This document shows positions 46,016-57,606 of a DNA stretch of 64,000 bases, piece by piece. The DNA is taken from NCBI GenBank assembly GCA_009761415.1, contig QUOL01000008.1, forward strand, positions 186,001 to 250,000, given 5' to 3'. Positions within the stretch are counted from its first letter, which is position 1. Each line of letters opens with the position of its first letter. Position numbers and translations under genes: made by a program. Below the pieces are notes generated by a model, which ran no database searches, had not been told where the DNA came from, and saw nothing but the letters and a program-made list of their open reading frames with translations. The stretch is from Sarcomyxa edulis (lineage: Eukaryota > Basidiomycota > Agaricomycetes > Agaricales > Mycenaceae).

Positions 46016-47260
46016 TGAGAGTGGGTGGATGGTGGGGGGTGGAAAGCCGGAACAGAAATATTGTTGATCAATCTCCCTTTAAACTATTTCGTCCCCAGTA
46101 TTTCTCACGGTACACTTGCCGCCGGCTTCTCCAAATCGAGCCCTGGTGACAACAAGATCTCATCGGGGCCTCGGCACATCCCCACACCTCCTTTTCTCTC
46201 GGGAAACCGTCGAACAATCCTGGGATAACGGATAAAATGCAATCAAAAGACCTCCATATAGACTCCATATTCAGGATATACAGCTTTTATTCACCAGATT
46301 TCCTCGAGATTCGAGGAATTAGTCCCGTCCCTAGTATTGTGTCCAAATCGGGAATCCCACGTGTATTGGCCGTGTTTGGCTAGGGCTTCTTCCACTCACC
46401 TAAACACCGGCCACCGCAGCACTGAGACATCCATTCCACACGAGGTCTTCCCATCGCCCCCTACAAGCTTCGCGACTAACTCGACAAGGATGCAGATGTC
46501 CCAGGATAAGTTTAGCATACCGCTCGTCATCACACGCCTTGCTATATATGTTACCAAGAAGACTATCATATCCCTTGACATTGCACTTCAGAGTTCAGGG
46601 TGGCGGCCGTGTACAGCAACTATCAAGCACTGCACCAGCGGTTGATCTAATGACTATACGGTGCTTGATATAGGCGATTGAGCGACTTGATTCTATATAC
46701 TGCACGCTCACACGACAAAAAGGAGCTCATACCGCCACTGATCTTCCGATGGTCCTCTTGGAGATAGACAAGAACCGAGAATGGTTCGATATCGTGATGT
46801 ACCATTATAAACAGCGTCTCCTGAGAAGTAGAAGTCATCGGCCTTGTGAACGTTCTTATCGGGAGATTCATTGGGGCGTCAATAGTACGGACAGAGAAGA
46901 GAATACCGTGGAGCATTCGAGGGCCCATATATATGAGGGAGACGATATCCGAAGTGGGAGATGAAAGACCACTCCGGTCCGTCATTTCGTTCTGATCATA
47001 ATCGCGAGTTGTGCCACCATGCTTGTGCTGATGAGAAGATACCGATATTTATAGGTGGCTGGGAACTAGAAAAAGAGCGGGTGGCAGTGAATGTTCAACA
47101 CGTCCGATTACACGTGCACAATTGATTCTTGCGCGGGCCGCTGGAGAATAGGACTAGGCGCGTCCATGAAAGAAGGCCATCGAGGACAACGAAGATCGTT
47201 GGGAAGAAGTTCATAAACAGTTCATTTTGAGTACAAGGATTACAAGGAAGGAGTTGTGTT
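46016..47260. other. Intergenic region upstream of tup1
   Basis: About 1.2 kb without a supported gene. It is probably the tup1 promoter and 5' leader plus the 3' flank of kinase-like copy L. Confidence 0.4.
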
Positions 47261-48317
47261 CTAGGCAGCTAGGCGACGAATTGAACGAGATCGACCTCTG
47301 GGTGGCTGGGGATCAGGATTGAACAAACAATGGTCCGAAAGAATATCGAACGTCCGGCGTGCCTCTCGCAAGATATACCGACGGTCTTCCTCCGTGTCCG
47401 TCGAAGATGAATAAGCCATCTCCGCAAGTTGCTCCACAGACTTGATATCTTCAACGGCGACACAAGTATTGACGAAGTTGATAATAGCTACAAGATACAC
47501 AGTCAGTCGCCCAGAAAGAAAGTGCTGATCACGAGACTCACCTGGCACCCAAATGCACATCTCTTGGACGAGCCTATAGATATAGAGGCATCCCACATCG
47601 TCGAGGGAAGGCTTCACCGCTCCCGGAACAATGGCGTTGACGCGGTGACATACATGGGGCCTAGCGCGTTTGAAGTCTACGATGATAGGGAGGCCATCCT
47701 TGACCAAGATGTTTTCTGAACGAATGTTCGTATGCACGACCCCGGCGTCGTGTATCATTTGAATGGTATCCACAATAGCCAGACTGCGAAAAGTGACGCG
47801 CGACATTCGATTAGATTAAGGATGTTGGTGAGGAATTACAAAGGACGTACCAGAACTCTGTGCTCGTCTCGAGGAATGGAGTAGACAATGGCTCGCCACA
47901 ATATTGGAGGACAAGGATAGTAACATCGCGGCCACTGTCTTGGTAAACACCGTAATAGAAGGGAACGGCTTGTCCTTGAAGGTCTCGCAGCTTCGTACTA
48001 TACATTGTCGCCTCCCTTTTGAGGCCAACCGAATTATCGAGAGATATCTTGACGACGACGTCCCTGGGAGGGATAGACCCGTCGGCCGCAGTGAGATCGC
48101 CTCGGAATACTCTACAATGCTGGCCAGAGTAGAGATGAGCACGAGCATGGAAGCTCAACTCAGCATCAGCCACTTGGTCTGACGGAGACTCAGGAAGCGA
48201 CTGAAAAACAAAAGGGTTGTCGCCTTCGGATTCTTCGTGTCCGTAATGTACGGTAAGACCGAGTTCGGGATGATCATAGACCTTGAGGGACGCGATGTTG
48301 ACGATAGAGGCGGACAT
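47261..48317 (-). CDS. Divergent kinase-like protein, copy L (311 aa), probable pseudokinase
   Basis: Exons 48317-47851, 47783-47542 and 47487-47261 on the minus strand, with both introns at the same positions and phases as the array copies, which confirms membership. The N-terminus differs (MSASIVNIASLKVYDHPELG). Retained: GQHCRVFRGDLTAADGSIPP, VVVKIS, LKREATMYSTKL, ILVLQYCGEP. Changed: the catalytic loop reads HTNIRSEN instead of HGDFREPN, so the catalytic Asp is Asn, and DFEHA reads DFKRA. Such changes usually abolish phosphotransfer, so a regulatory or scaffold role is possible. It lies 19 kb from the array, between tup1 and gpi8. Confidence 0.8.
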
Positions 48318-48559
48318 TTTGTAAGAACTTGAAGGAGGGAGAGGGAGGAGGGAGGAAGAAAGGCAAGGAGTCGAGTGGCTATAATAGGGATTTGAAAGTT
48401 GACCCGTATTTACTGATAAGAGCCCAAGCGTCAGACGTCCCAAGCTCGGAAAGACAAATTGTGAATTGTGAAGTGGGAGGGTGAAGGTGAGTCAGTACCA
48501 TCTCAAACGTCCACGGTCCGTCCAAAAGACAAAAGGGGTATAATTTGAAATATCTCGAG
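48318..48559. other. Short spacer between copy L and gpi8
   Basis: Same-strand spacer; no gene or clear signal. Confidence 0.4.
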
Positions 48560-50060
48560 TCAAGACTTGCTGATACTAACCCAACCTACAAGCAACCCGA
48601 CTAGTGCTACAGATCCCCATGCTCTAACATATTTCAATGAGCTGATGGAATCGTCTGTCCTGAGTGTAAATTGCGGTATAGTGGTAGGAACGAGTGGCGT
48701 TCGGGACGGCTCGGATCCCGAATTGGTAAGTGGTGGTGGTGGTGGTGGTGGTGGAGAGGCAGGAGGAGGAGACGAGACATCCGGCGGCATGACTTCCACA
48801 TGTGCGACACCCCCGAAAAAATCGGTGATGAGAGCGCCATTGGTCTGTCTCTTGAAGAGGTCTGTACGGACGCCTGGATGGGATCCGATCTTGTTGACGT
48901 CGTACGAATCGAACTAAGATATGAAATTTCTCATTAGCCGCTGGTAATGGACGGACGGACGGACGCGGTGATACGGACAAGGTCTTGCATCGTTTTCTGG
49001 TTTGTCTTGTTGATGCTCTCCATAAATTCTAGAACGTAGTGCGTGAAACTGTCAATCACCGCGACGCCAATATCGTTGTCGTTTTGGTACTGCAAAAGCA
49101 TAAGCGAGACGCCCAGAGTTGATTGAAGGTTTCTTACAGAGTACGAGTTCTCGTCCAGCTCAGATGAACCGGTTGCGAGTATGTTGGGAGAGTAAAACTT
49201 GGAGTACATTGTATTGGCCTGACAAGTATCGATCATGAAGAAAATTTCGTTATACCTTGAAGAGCGCGTCAACCCAAAATGAATCAGCGATGCAAGGGTT
49301 TTGAAGATGAGCACCTTTTCTTCTGATACATCTGTTCGAAAGCGTCCGCGATATCAAAGGCACTGATTTCTTCGTTGTCTTGGAACTTGAGGAACTCGTT
49401 GCCACCGTGGCCGGTCATGTAGACGAAAACATTTGACCGGTCGTCCGTCAGGAGACGTTTCGCTCGCGGTACGGACGGCTCCACTCGTCCTACGAGCATG
49501 TCAGCACGCTAGCGTGGGATGCCAATCATGAACGCACCCGTCAAAACTCTGATGAAATTCTCCACCGTCACCTCGTAACCGCGATAATCCACTTCAATGT
49601 TGTCGCCGTACAAATCGAGGTGACGTCCAGGATTGGCATAGACACTTCCAGGGAACTTGTTCCTTGCGTTGCACGCTGCATCGTCTGCTAGCATTAGGAT
49701 TATATTCGAATCTGGGATGCCTAGACGCTTGACCGTCCGATACCTAACCCGTACACAAGTCAGTATATATTCAAACGTGATTCACGAGGGACCGACATAC
49801 ATTCCCAAGGCATTTGCCATATGCTGTTCACCTTGATCAGTCCTAGACTTGGATAGCTACATAGTAGGACATACGCGGTAGTTGAACCAATATCTTGAAG
49901 CGCAGACTAAGACAGCCCAATTATTCGTGTGATCTGAGCCGGTACTGCCATCCTTGGCGAAGAAGTCCCTGACTACATCCTCTTGGGTGGTATCTTGTGT
50001 TGCTATACAGCAAGACCAGCTCGAAAGACACAAGATAATAAAGAAAGAGAAAAAGAGCAT
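48560..50060 (-). CDS. gpi8: GPI-anchor transamidase catalytic subunit (Gpi8/PIG-K)
   Basis: Cysteine protease of the C13 (legumain-like) family that cleaves C-terminal GPI signals in the ER and attaches the anchor. Visible: a signal peptide [15 protein letters not shown]..., then [44 protein letters not shown] and [20 protein letters not shown]. The catalytic His is in [11 protein letters not shown] and the catalytic Cys in [14 protein letters not shown] Pro-rich stretch (eight prolines) precedes the single C-terminal membrane segment ([12 protein letters not shown]). Many short introns. The start is fixed by the signal peptide. It is divergent with the HCNGP-like gene. Confidence 0.92.
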
Positions 50061-50147
50061 TTACGAAAGTTGTCTGCTGAGGCCGCAGCGTCGATGGCCG
50101 GAGTTCGAAACACCCCCTTGGCCAGGAACTTTTTCTTTCTCGCCGTG
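50061..50147. promoter_or_regulatory. Bidirectional promoter between gpi8 and the HCNGP-like gene
   Basis: Only 87 bases separate the two start codons, so both core promoters and 5' leaders must overlap here or extend into the neighbouring coding regions. No TATA box is visible. Confidence 0.6.
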
Positions 50148-51444
50148 ATGCATGGTGAGCTCGACATTGTATCTCTAAATATCCAACTATCTCATGGGTT
50201 TCTAGGTCTTGTCGCATACGATGATGATTCTCAGAGTGACTCCGAGGAAAAATCAAAAATGCCGTCCTCCTCTTCAAGTTCAAATAACCAGAATGTTAAT
50301 AACACGCATGTGAGAGCATTTGCCGCCATACATTGCTGTCTCCGTTTCCCTCTTTGTTGGCTGGCTTTCCGTCTCGGATAGGATACCTTCAAGACGACTT
50401 TGAGCCCCTCTTCCTCCGAAAGTAGGTCTTCTTGTTTGGTTTTTTCCTTGACCGACATTCTGATCATCAAGCAGCGCGCCGACTTTCTAAACCACAAGTC
50501 ATCATTCGACGTCCAATCGTGCATCTCAAGAGCCACCCTAGAGCCCACATATCGGACGACATCATCGAAGAAACCCGGCTCAATGTTGAGGCTATGAATA
50601 GTGACAATGCGGATGCGAAACCGTCTTCGAGCCAAGCTACATCGTTGGACCCTCCAGATGAACTATCTCGTATACGAATGTCGTTGAAGCCACCTCCAAT
50701 TCCAGGATTAGAAAATTGGGGGATTCCACCCGCATCTAACGAACCATGTAATCCCATCATCGAGGTACGTATCATATACCCTCTTATAAATCCTCTGCGC
50801 ATCCCATTCATATCCTATCAAATAGGCCAAATTAGCTCAATTTCAGACGCTCAAGCGTGATCATAGCAATCCCAAGCACTTCAACGATTCTCTAATGTCA
50901 AACCGATCCTTCAGGAATCCACATCTGTACACTAAACTTGTTGAATTTGTCGACGTGGATGAACGCACCACAAATTTTCCGCCCGAGATCTGGGATCCCA
51001 ACGACGTCAAGGAGGATTGGTTTGCCGATCGAATCGGTATGTTTCACTGACTTTCTTTTCACTGTCCATCCATTCATGCCTCCTCCATATGTGCTCATAC
51101 TTCGTCTTGGTGATATTTCGCCACCTCCATTCCTCCTGGGTCAACTTGCTACGACTACTCGGACCACCTCTTTTACTCAAATACCGATACATATGCGCGG
51201 ACCCCTGTATAAAGCCGAATATCAGAAGTCTCGTTCGGAAAAGCAAGCATCTGCACAAACGGCAGGAAAACGCAGCCAAATCGATTTTACTTCCACAAGC
51301 AAGAATAGTTCCTCGTCAGGCCGTGCGAAGGACAAGGAGAAGGACGAGAAAGGGACGAATATAGGAAGGAAGAGCCGATTCCAGCCATATGCGAGTGGCG
51401 GGAGTGCATATACAAAAGCCAGAGAGAAGTCGAGATGGGGCTGA
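50148..51444 (+). CDS. HCNGP/SAP30BP-like nuclear protein
   Basis: The first exon is only 7 nt (ATG CAT G) and is joined to an exon starting [14 protein letters not shown], giving the [11 protein letters not shown] start typical of this family. Later parts include [20 protein letters not shown], then the conserved HCNGP core: [35 protein letters not shown] and [18 protein letters not shown]. The C-terminal tail is basic and Ser/Lys-rich (to AREKSRWG). Animal SAP30BP (HCNGP) acts in transcriptional repression and in splicing of short introns, which would fit a genome full of introns of about 55 bp, but that link is inference. Confidence 0.82.
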
Positions 51445-52110
51445 GAGCGAGAGCGAGAGCATACTTGATGCGACTTTTCGAGTATTCTTTGTCTTCGCAC
51501 CATTTTCTCTGTTCAGGCGTCATCGCGAGTCTGCTTTCTACGCTAGTCCTAGTGTGAAAGATGCATAGTATACATATACTAAGTGTGGAATCATCGTGAG
51601 TTCGAATCAAGATTCACGGGATACAAGTATCAATCCACCAAGTGCACGTGCATCGAGCCCAGTATTTTTTGGCCAAAATCAAATTGGCACATCTGGATTC
51701 TGCCATCCACTGTCCGGTCGAGGTTCCATTCTCAACTACTACTACTTTGCTACTACTGACTAGCACATACACATGCTCGAATTCCCCCAGAGGTTGAACC
51801 CATCGATATCCAAGTCCCATGCCAATGCCAAATGTCTGCATGCACTTGGTACGTAGCAGGATTCGATAGACTTCGAGTCTTGGACGCAATACTCATGCAT
51901 ATTGTGGATTCTGGCACTGATAGAGAACGTCTCAAGTCTATTCCATGCATCGTCACGTACGCACTGTTCGGCCAGCTAGTTTTCTCTCTGCAAGCCGATG
52001 GAATGGACTGTTTCTGCGGTATAATTCTACGGTACGCCTCACTTGTCTACTTCATGCAACTACGCAAACCTGATTGTATTTTTATCGTGACCAAGGATCA
52101 GTCGTCATTG
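51445..52110. other. Intergenic region; possible 5' extension of the next gene
   Basis: An ATG at 51832 opens a frame continuous with the next gene, but the extra residues lack any recognisable feature. A T-loop-like string near 51600 does not form a tRNA. Confidence 0.4.
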
Positions 52111-53104
52111 ATGTCTTCACATTCTCACTATCCCAGCAATCGCGCTTCAAGAGTGATAACCACTCTTGATCCAAAAAATCTCAAGAGCTCTGACCACCTG
52201 GATTTCTCTGGAATACGTCGCCCCACCATCTCATATTGGGGTGTCGAGACAATTAGGAAGAGACTCGAGAACTCAAAGGAAGGCTCAGACTTACTAAGTC
52301 ACTTTCCTTCTTCAACTTGGGTCCGGTTTATCCCCGACGGAAAGGGTTGTCATCCATTTCCTGACGCCACGCAGGGGTTTCTATACTACCACACACCTCC
52401 CATTTCAACACCGATAGTGGGTGAAGTCAGGTTTCGTCTCGTGGAATCTGCGGACCCCGATGGTTTCGACCGAGGGACGGATTTGATGGATCCCTGCGGC
52501 CTGCCGTGGCACATACATCTCTTCTCCATGGATTCTCTTCATCAGGGAAATTTTCGTGCCTTGCTCCTCAAAGATAAGCTGGTGACTCTGCGCCTATTAA
52601 AGAAGTGTGCCCAATTCAAGATATGGCGACACAGCTCGCTCCTCTATTCTTTGGGGCAGCCGTTCCATCTTGATTTCAATGCGTCTAGCCCGAGACTTTT
52701 TATCTTATCCGACTTGACAAAAGACTTAGCGTCTGTATACCGTACACATATGTTGACGGACGAGCGCGACGCCATCAGAGCAAGCCCATACGCAGGTAAA
52801 ACTCCAGACCATTTGTACTCTTTGCTGTGTATACAAAAGCCCTTCTTCCTCCACAGGATCTGGTATCGTTCGCTTCGAATCCTCGACTCTGCCCCAACAC
52901 GCTGGAACACGAAGGGTTGTCATTCGTCTGATCAAGATAATACGACCGATAGAATGCACTTTACCCGATTACGATGGGCATGTCCCGATCCCAGTTGAGG
53001 GGGAACTCCTCCGTTCTACCAAGGACAAGATCTGGTCGCGAGAGATCGACAGAAAATCCCCACAGCTGAACATTCTTTGGGACCAAGAACCCTTCAGTGC
53101 TTAG
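52111..53104 (+). CDS. Uncharacterised Agaricomycete-type protein (about 310 aa)
   Basis: Exons 52111-52795 and 52857-53104 (61-bp GT-AG intron), or a longer first exon from 51832. The first part reads RPTISYWGVETIRKRLENSK and FPDATQGFLYYHTPP; the segment GEVRFRLVESADP is followed by WHIHLFSMD. The second exon starts YAGSGIVRFESSTLPQHAG, then RRVVIRLIKIIRPIECTLP and ends WDQEPFSA. The GSGIxRFE / HAGTRxVVIR block resembles a group of uncharacterised proteins common in mushroom genomes, as I recall it. No enzymatic motif, signal peptide or membrane span. Function unknown. Confidence 0.65.
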
Positions 53105-53871
53105 CGCTTAGAAGTATGGCGTGATATATCCTGGTACATATACTCTTCACTTACTTCGTGATTAGTCCTCATACTCAATAGTATTTTGTTCTAGGATGAA
53201 AAAGAGGAAATCAAAAACATCGGCTCATACGTCTCATGAGGGCCTTTGTCGATCAAGAAGCCCGTGGCTCGAATTCATGATCTTATGCTTATTTCACATC
53301 TGGCCTTCGGTCGTACACAAGACATCTCTCTTCATCCTTCAAGCTTCCTGAACATCGCGACTTCACAAAAGCCTTTTCTATATGTCTTATTCTTGTCGTA
53401 TAGCAACCTCCTCTCGTTCGCCCATCCACCCTTTTCGGTGGACAGTATGTTGGCTGACGATAATTGCATATATCCTCAAAGGACTGTGTTTAGAGACAGT
53501 CTAGTAAGTGCTATCATCTAAACAAACTCTCGCGACCTCCGTGTGGTTGTCGATTTCCCGAGCGACCTTTCATCAAGAGTGACGTCACTATCACGTGTAG
53601 TGACAGTTCATGTACTCACGCGATTTTTAAGTCAGAAGTAGTTGGCAGCGAAGTTTTTCTGTTCAAGCACTATAGAGGTCTCGGGAGTCAAACAGTTTCA
53701 CAGATACAATATTACAAGATGAGAAAGTTCAGACTACGATCAGAGCTCGAGTTCAATCGACCAAAGTGCCATTCTGATCTATACACCACTCGGGCCTCGC
53801 ACATGGAGGTTGAGTTCCTGCTGGTTCATCCCCTGCGTCCTGTATCATGATGGTCAACTCGAGACCGATAC
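53105..53871. other. Convergent spacer
   Basis: No gene. Around 53578-53608 it has a TGACGTCA (CRE-type) palindrome followed by CACGTG. Confidence 0.4.
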
Positions 53872-56449
53872 CTATGACCAACGACCACAGACCTTCAACA
53901 ATAAAGCAACAACACCGTGAGGGGGAACACTGGGGATAGTGAGGTTACGGACTGCGGTTCCGTTATCCGTGTGGGCCCATAGATCCTGGGATACAGAATA
54001 TCATGAGCATCATTTCTATATAACTGCAGTACAGAGATTCCGCGATATGCATCACACTCACCCGGACGGCGTATTGCCTGCCCGCACGGATCCAAGGCGA
54101 CTCTGTGAGGCTGAAGAACATATCTGCGGGCTCATCGAGTGTATTCAGCTGGATCGCAGTGAGAAAAAGGAACGGTCATCAGCCCTGCCTAGTCTGAAGT
54201 TTGAGATTGTGACACTCTAAACATACCAACATGAACACAGTCCCATTCTCACTCTCGCCACTCCAGTATTGAGCAGGGTGCGAAGAATTGTAAGTCCAAT
54301 CCGGCTATATCGGCCCCAGAATCAGCAAAGTGTAAAAACGAAACAACACGAGAACGTACGTTGATACCCCATCTGAAGGGCGAGATAGCAGTGCCGACTA
54401 CGTTGTCTTGATTGATCGCGATTATCTCTTTGTTACCGAGGATAGTCAGTGTTTCGTTGGTCACAATCGAGAGCTGTGAATCATTATTTCCGTCAATATC
54501 CAAGGAAACATACTGGCAAGCTACGTACATCCGTTCCCTACAAATTCAAGAACATCAGCATGGTCACGAGAAGGGTAAAAGCCGATTGAACAAACAATCA
54601 AGAGTGGAGACTTCATGAAGGCCCATGCTGTAAAGTGAGATTTCGATTCTTCGAAAGTGAGGTCTCCGTTTCCCCTTGTAGAAAATATCATTGCACGGTT
54701 TATAGCACTTTTAGAACCAGACTCACACTTCTAACTGAAGTAGTGCATACGTCTGCGAGTTAGACACAGATCCCATCAGGAGGTAGAAATACGCACGATA
54801 TCCATATCGTTGTGTCCATAGAAATCAGCTGCCCATGTGTAGAACGAGTTCCTAGAAAAAAATGTACGAGGTCACTGAGGGCGCATCCTGCAATTCCGAG
54901 GACAACATAATTACTGGTTGATGATGCTGGCGAGTGCATCCCAATCTGGGCCTACAATTCGAAAATCAGTATTGACTTAGGAGTGCAACACAGTATTCGG
55001 ACCAATATCATCTGTCGTCTAGATGTTATACTTAGTTATGACGTCTTTGCGGGGGAGGGGGCCGAGAACGATGTCAATACGTACCCTCCACGTTTGGCCG
55101 AACCTCTTGGCCCAGAGCCATGGTTGCTCCTGCGGTACAGACATCAATATAAGCCGTTATAAATCCCGCAGGAACTTACGCGACCCCCTGTAAGCAATAG
55201 AATGGACCGTAGAACAAAGGTGTGTTGCTCATTCTTGGATTACTCACATTCACAGAGACTGAGGATAAGAGGCGGTTTGTTGGTTGCCTTGGAGTGGTTC
55301 GAGATAGCATCTGCAATTCGCGCATATTCTAGAATGGTGTAGGTACAAAAGTGAAAGTCGATCAATAAGGGCATAAAACAACACGCATGGAAGAGACAGC
55401 TCACTGCCGACAATGCCTTCGCGGATAATTTCGTCAAACGGGACTGTATGTACCCCCAACTTAGACCAGGATTGAGTTCAAGTGCACCAAAGAGGCGTCA
55501 CACACCGGCACAATTATCATATCTGTTCAGAGACATGGATTCAGTAGCGAATCGAGATGTACTCAGATAGAATACGTACTTCAGGAGATCAAATCCCCAA
55601 TCTTGGAAGAGTTTGACATCCCTAAAGATGTGGCGTTCATATTTTGGGAAGTAGACCGGAGGGTCACATCATACATACCTAGCTTCATTTGAATACGAAC
55701 CAGGGTAAAGCTGACAGGTGAACCAGCCTGAATCAGAGTATATGCCGGCTTTGCTAGGGGAATGTCAAAAAGATGCCAGCTAACAAATCAGCAATGAAAT
55801 GCGGACTCACAGACCAAGGGAGTGGATTTGGGACGTCAAGTTTGGCATTCCTGAGGGGAACCGAGCTGCATCTAATATCCAGAATCGACGGTTGTTGTTA
55901 GTAGAACGTCAAATAGGAGCTGGGGAAAGCTTACTGGCAACGATATCGCCAGCTGAGCTGCGATTCAACTCGGCGTAACAGTCGTCCAGGTTCATATGGT
56001 CATAGCCGAGATCCTAGCATGGGATGAGGATACTATCAAGAGAAACAGCGGGCAGACTTACGATCAACCCTAGAGACTTCATGTACGTGGCTTGCTCAAT
56101 GATGACGGTTTCATTGATGTCGCACTAATTATAGACTTCAGCTTAGATATTGCGTGGAGGAAGGCTCAACTTGCATGATAGGCATTCCATGCTACGAGCA
56201 AGAATGAGGACAAAATGAGGATAGATTAGTTAGATTTATAGAGAAGAAGGGATCGGACATCACTATTATAGCCCATGTCTAGTTGTCATGATTAATTCAT
56301 CTATACACTCATTGTCAACGAGTCAGATACGCACAAGGCAAACGCCCGACACCATCGTTCAGAGCTGGAATCTCGAGCTGCGAACTCAGAGCGCTGGACC
56401 GTATGACCGAAGCAAAAAATGAAGCGATACCGAGGCTTAGGATGGTCAT
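53872..56449 (-). CDS. GH27 alpha-galactosidase, secreted
   Basis: Start MTILSLGIASFFASVIRSSA is a signal peptide. The gene is cut into a dozen or more small exons. Landmarks in order: MGYNTWNAYH, a LDDCYAELNRSSAGD segment, GLKAGIYSDSGWFTCQLYPG, WGFDLLKYDNCAVPF with the nucleophile Asp of KYDNC, a LTILGNKEIIAINQDNVVGT segment, then YWSGESENGTVFMLLNTL and an end at VALLLKVCGRWS. The Asp nucleophile lies on an exon of only 17 nt (55522-55506). The enzyme removes terminal alpha-galactose from galactomannans and raffinose sugars outside the cell. TATA box at 56531-56536. Some internal splice sites were not resolved one by one. Confidence 0.85.
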
Positions 56450-56530
56450 GATAATGATACGCCGTGTAGAGGTATGGCGTGTTGAGGGTGATCCCACTTG
56501 AATGGGACTTGCCTCAGCTAGAATGTCCGA

Positions 56531-56536
56531 TTTATA
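56531..56536 (-). promoter_or_regulatory. TATA box of the alpha-galactosidase gene
   Basis: TATAAA on the minus strand, about 82 bases before the start codon. Confidence 0.5.
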
Positions 56537-57606
56537 TGGAACCAGGATTTCAATATACCGATACACTTATGCAAGGCTGGATCGCCGAAGTAAACGCGGA
56601 TGGACGTACAATACATATCTTTATCTGAGGTTCCTGTAACTGTGAATGTGAGAGGAAGTGCTGGATTGAACGAGCGACTTACGGAAGTGGCTGGTCATGA
56701 TGGTCAAAGTTATGAGCAGGAGGAGGTCACGGTCTCGCGTCTCCGTCGAAGTTCAATTTCATCTTGCTGCATCTTTCGTCTTCCCACAAACTGGCCTCTT
56801 GAGTTCCCTTCCATTCTCTCTATCATCCAAACTTCTGGACGTTCTATGTCATTGGTAGTAATCGACCGAAAATCAACCTGTCAGAGACGAAAAAACGCAC
56901 GGCAGCAGCTTGAGATCGGCACTACTGGCAGGTCTCCACGGATGCCGACCTCGCCATGGAATCTACTTTGCAGGTCTCTCAATTGCACCAAGTAACCGCA
57001 AGGAGAACTCTTTGGCCATTGGCGGGAAACTCGACCAACCGGCCTTGCTAATCCTGTCGCACATCAATCTACCATCATGTTCTGATTGTACTTATTCACG
57101 AGGAATCACGCCAAGAACAAGGTATGAAACTACTATATCTTCTTGTCTCTGAGCATGCACTGAAACGACAAGGTGTGCTTTCTAGACAGATGACCATGTC
57201 ACTTTCACGCCGCAATCCACTTCTTTATCTTTACTTAGAACATATGGAAGCAGAGGGCATTCTGCCAAATGCCGTGCCAGGATGAGACGGTTCCGAACGG
57301 GACCACCTGATTTTCTGTGCGCCAGATGTCATATCTATTCCTAGACACTCTACTTAGTGAGGCCTCACCATTCTACTTGGATTTTGCGTCTCGTTCTACG
57401 GCGGATTTAACTTGCTCGAGTCCTGGCCCCGGCCCATCATCTACTGCACGAGGAAGAAACGTCAACAGTTCCTTGTGGACCATGACTGCTGGTACATGTC
57501 GGTGCTGTCTGTGGGCATGCGGTTCTTGACACTATCGCTGCATCGCGTCTGATACCGCGTTACTACTTAAGTTCTATCGATGCTCTGCTCTTGACACTCC
57601 ATCAGC
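56537..57606. other. Divergent spacer between GH27 and GH25 genes
   Basis: About 1 kb with only weak reading frames; no gene, repeat or RNA recognised. Confidence 0.4.

Noticed and set aside
48720..48760. GGT trinucleotide repeat as a microsatellite of interest
   Set aside because: It encodes the polyproline stretch of Gpi8 on the opposite strand.
51580..51630. T-loop-like string (GAGTTCGAATC) suggesting a tRNA
   Set aside because: The bases on both sides do not pair as a five-base T stem, and no acceptor or D arm can be drawn.
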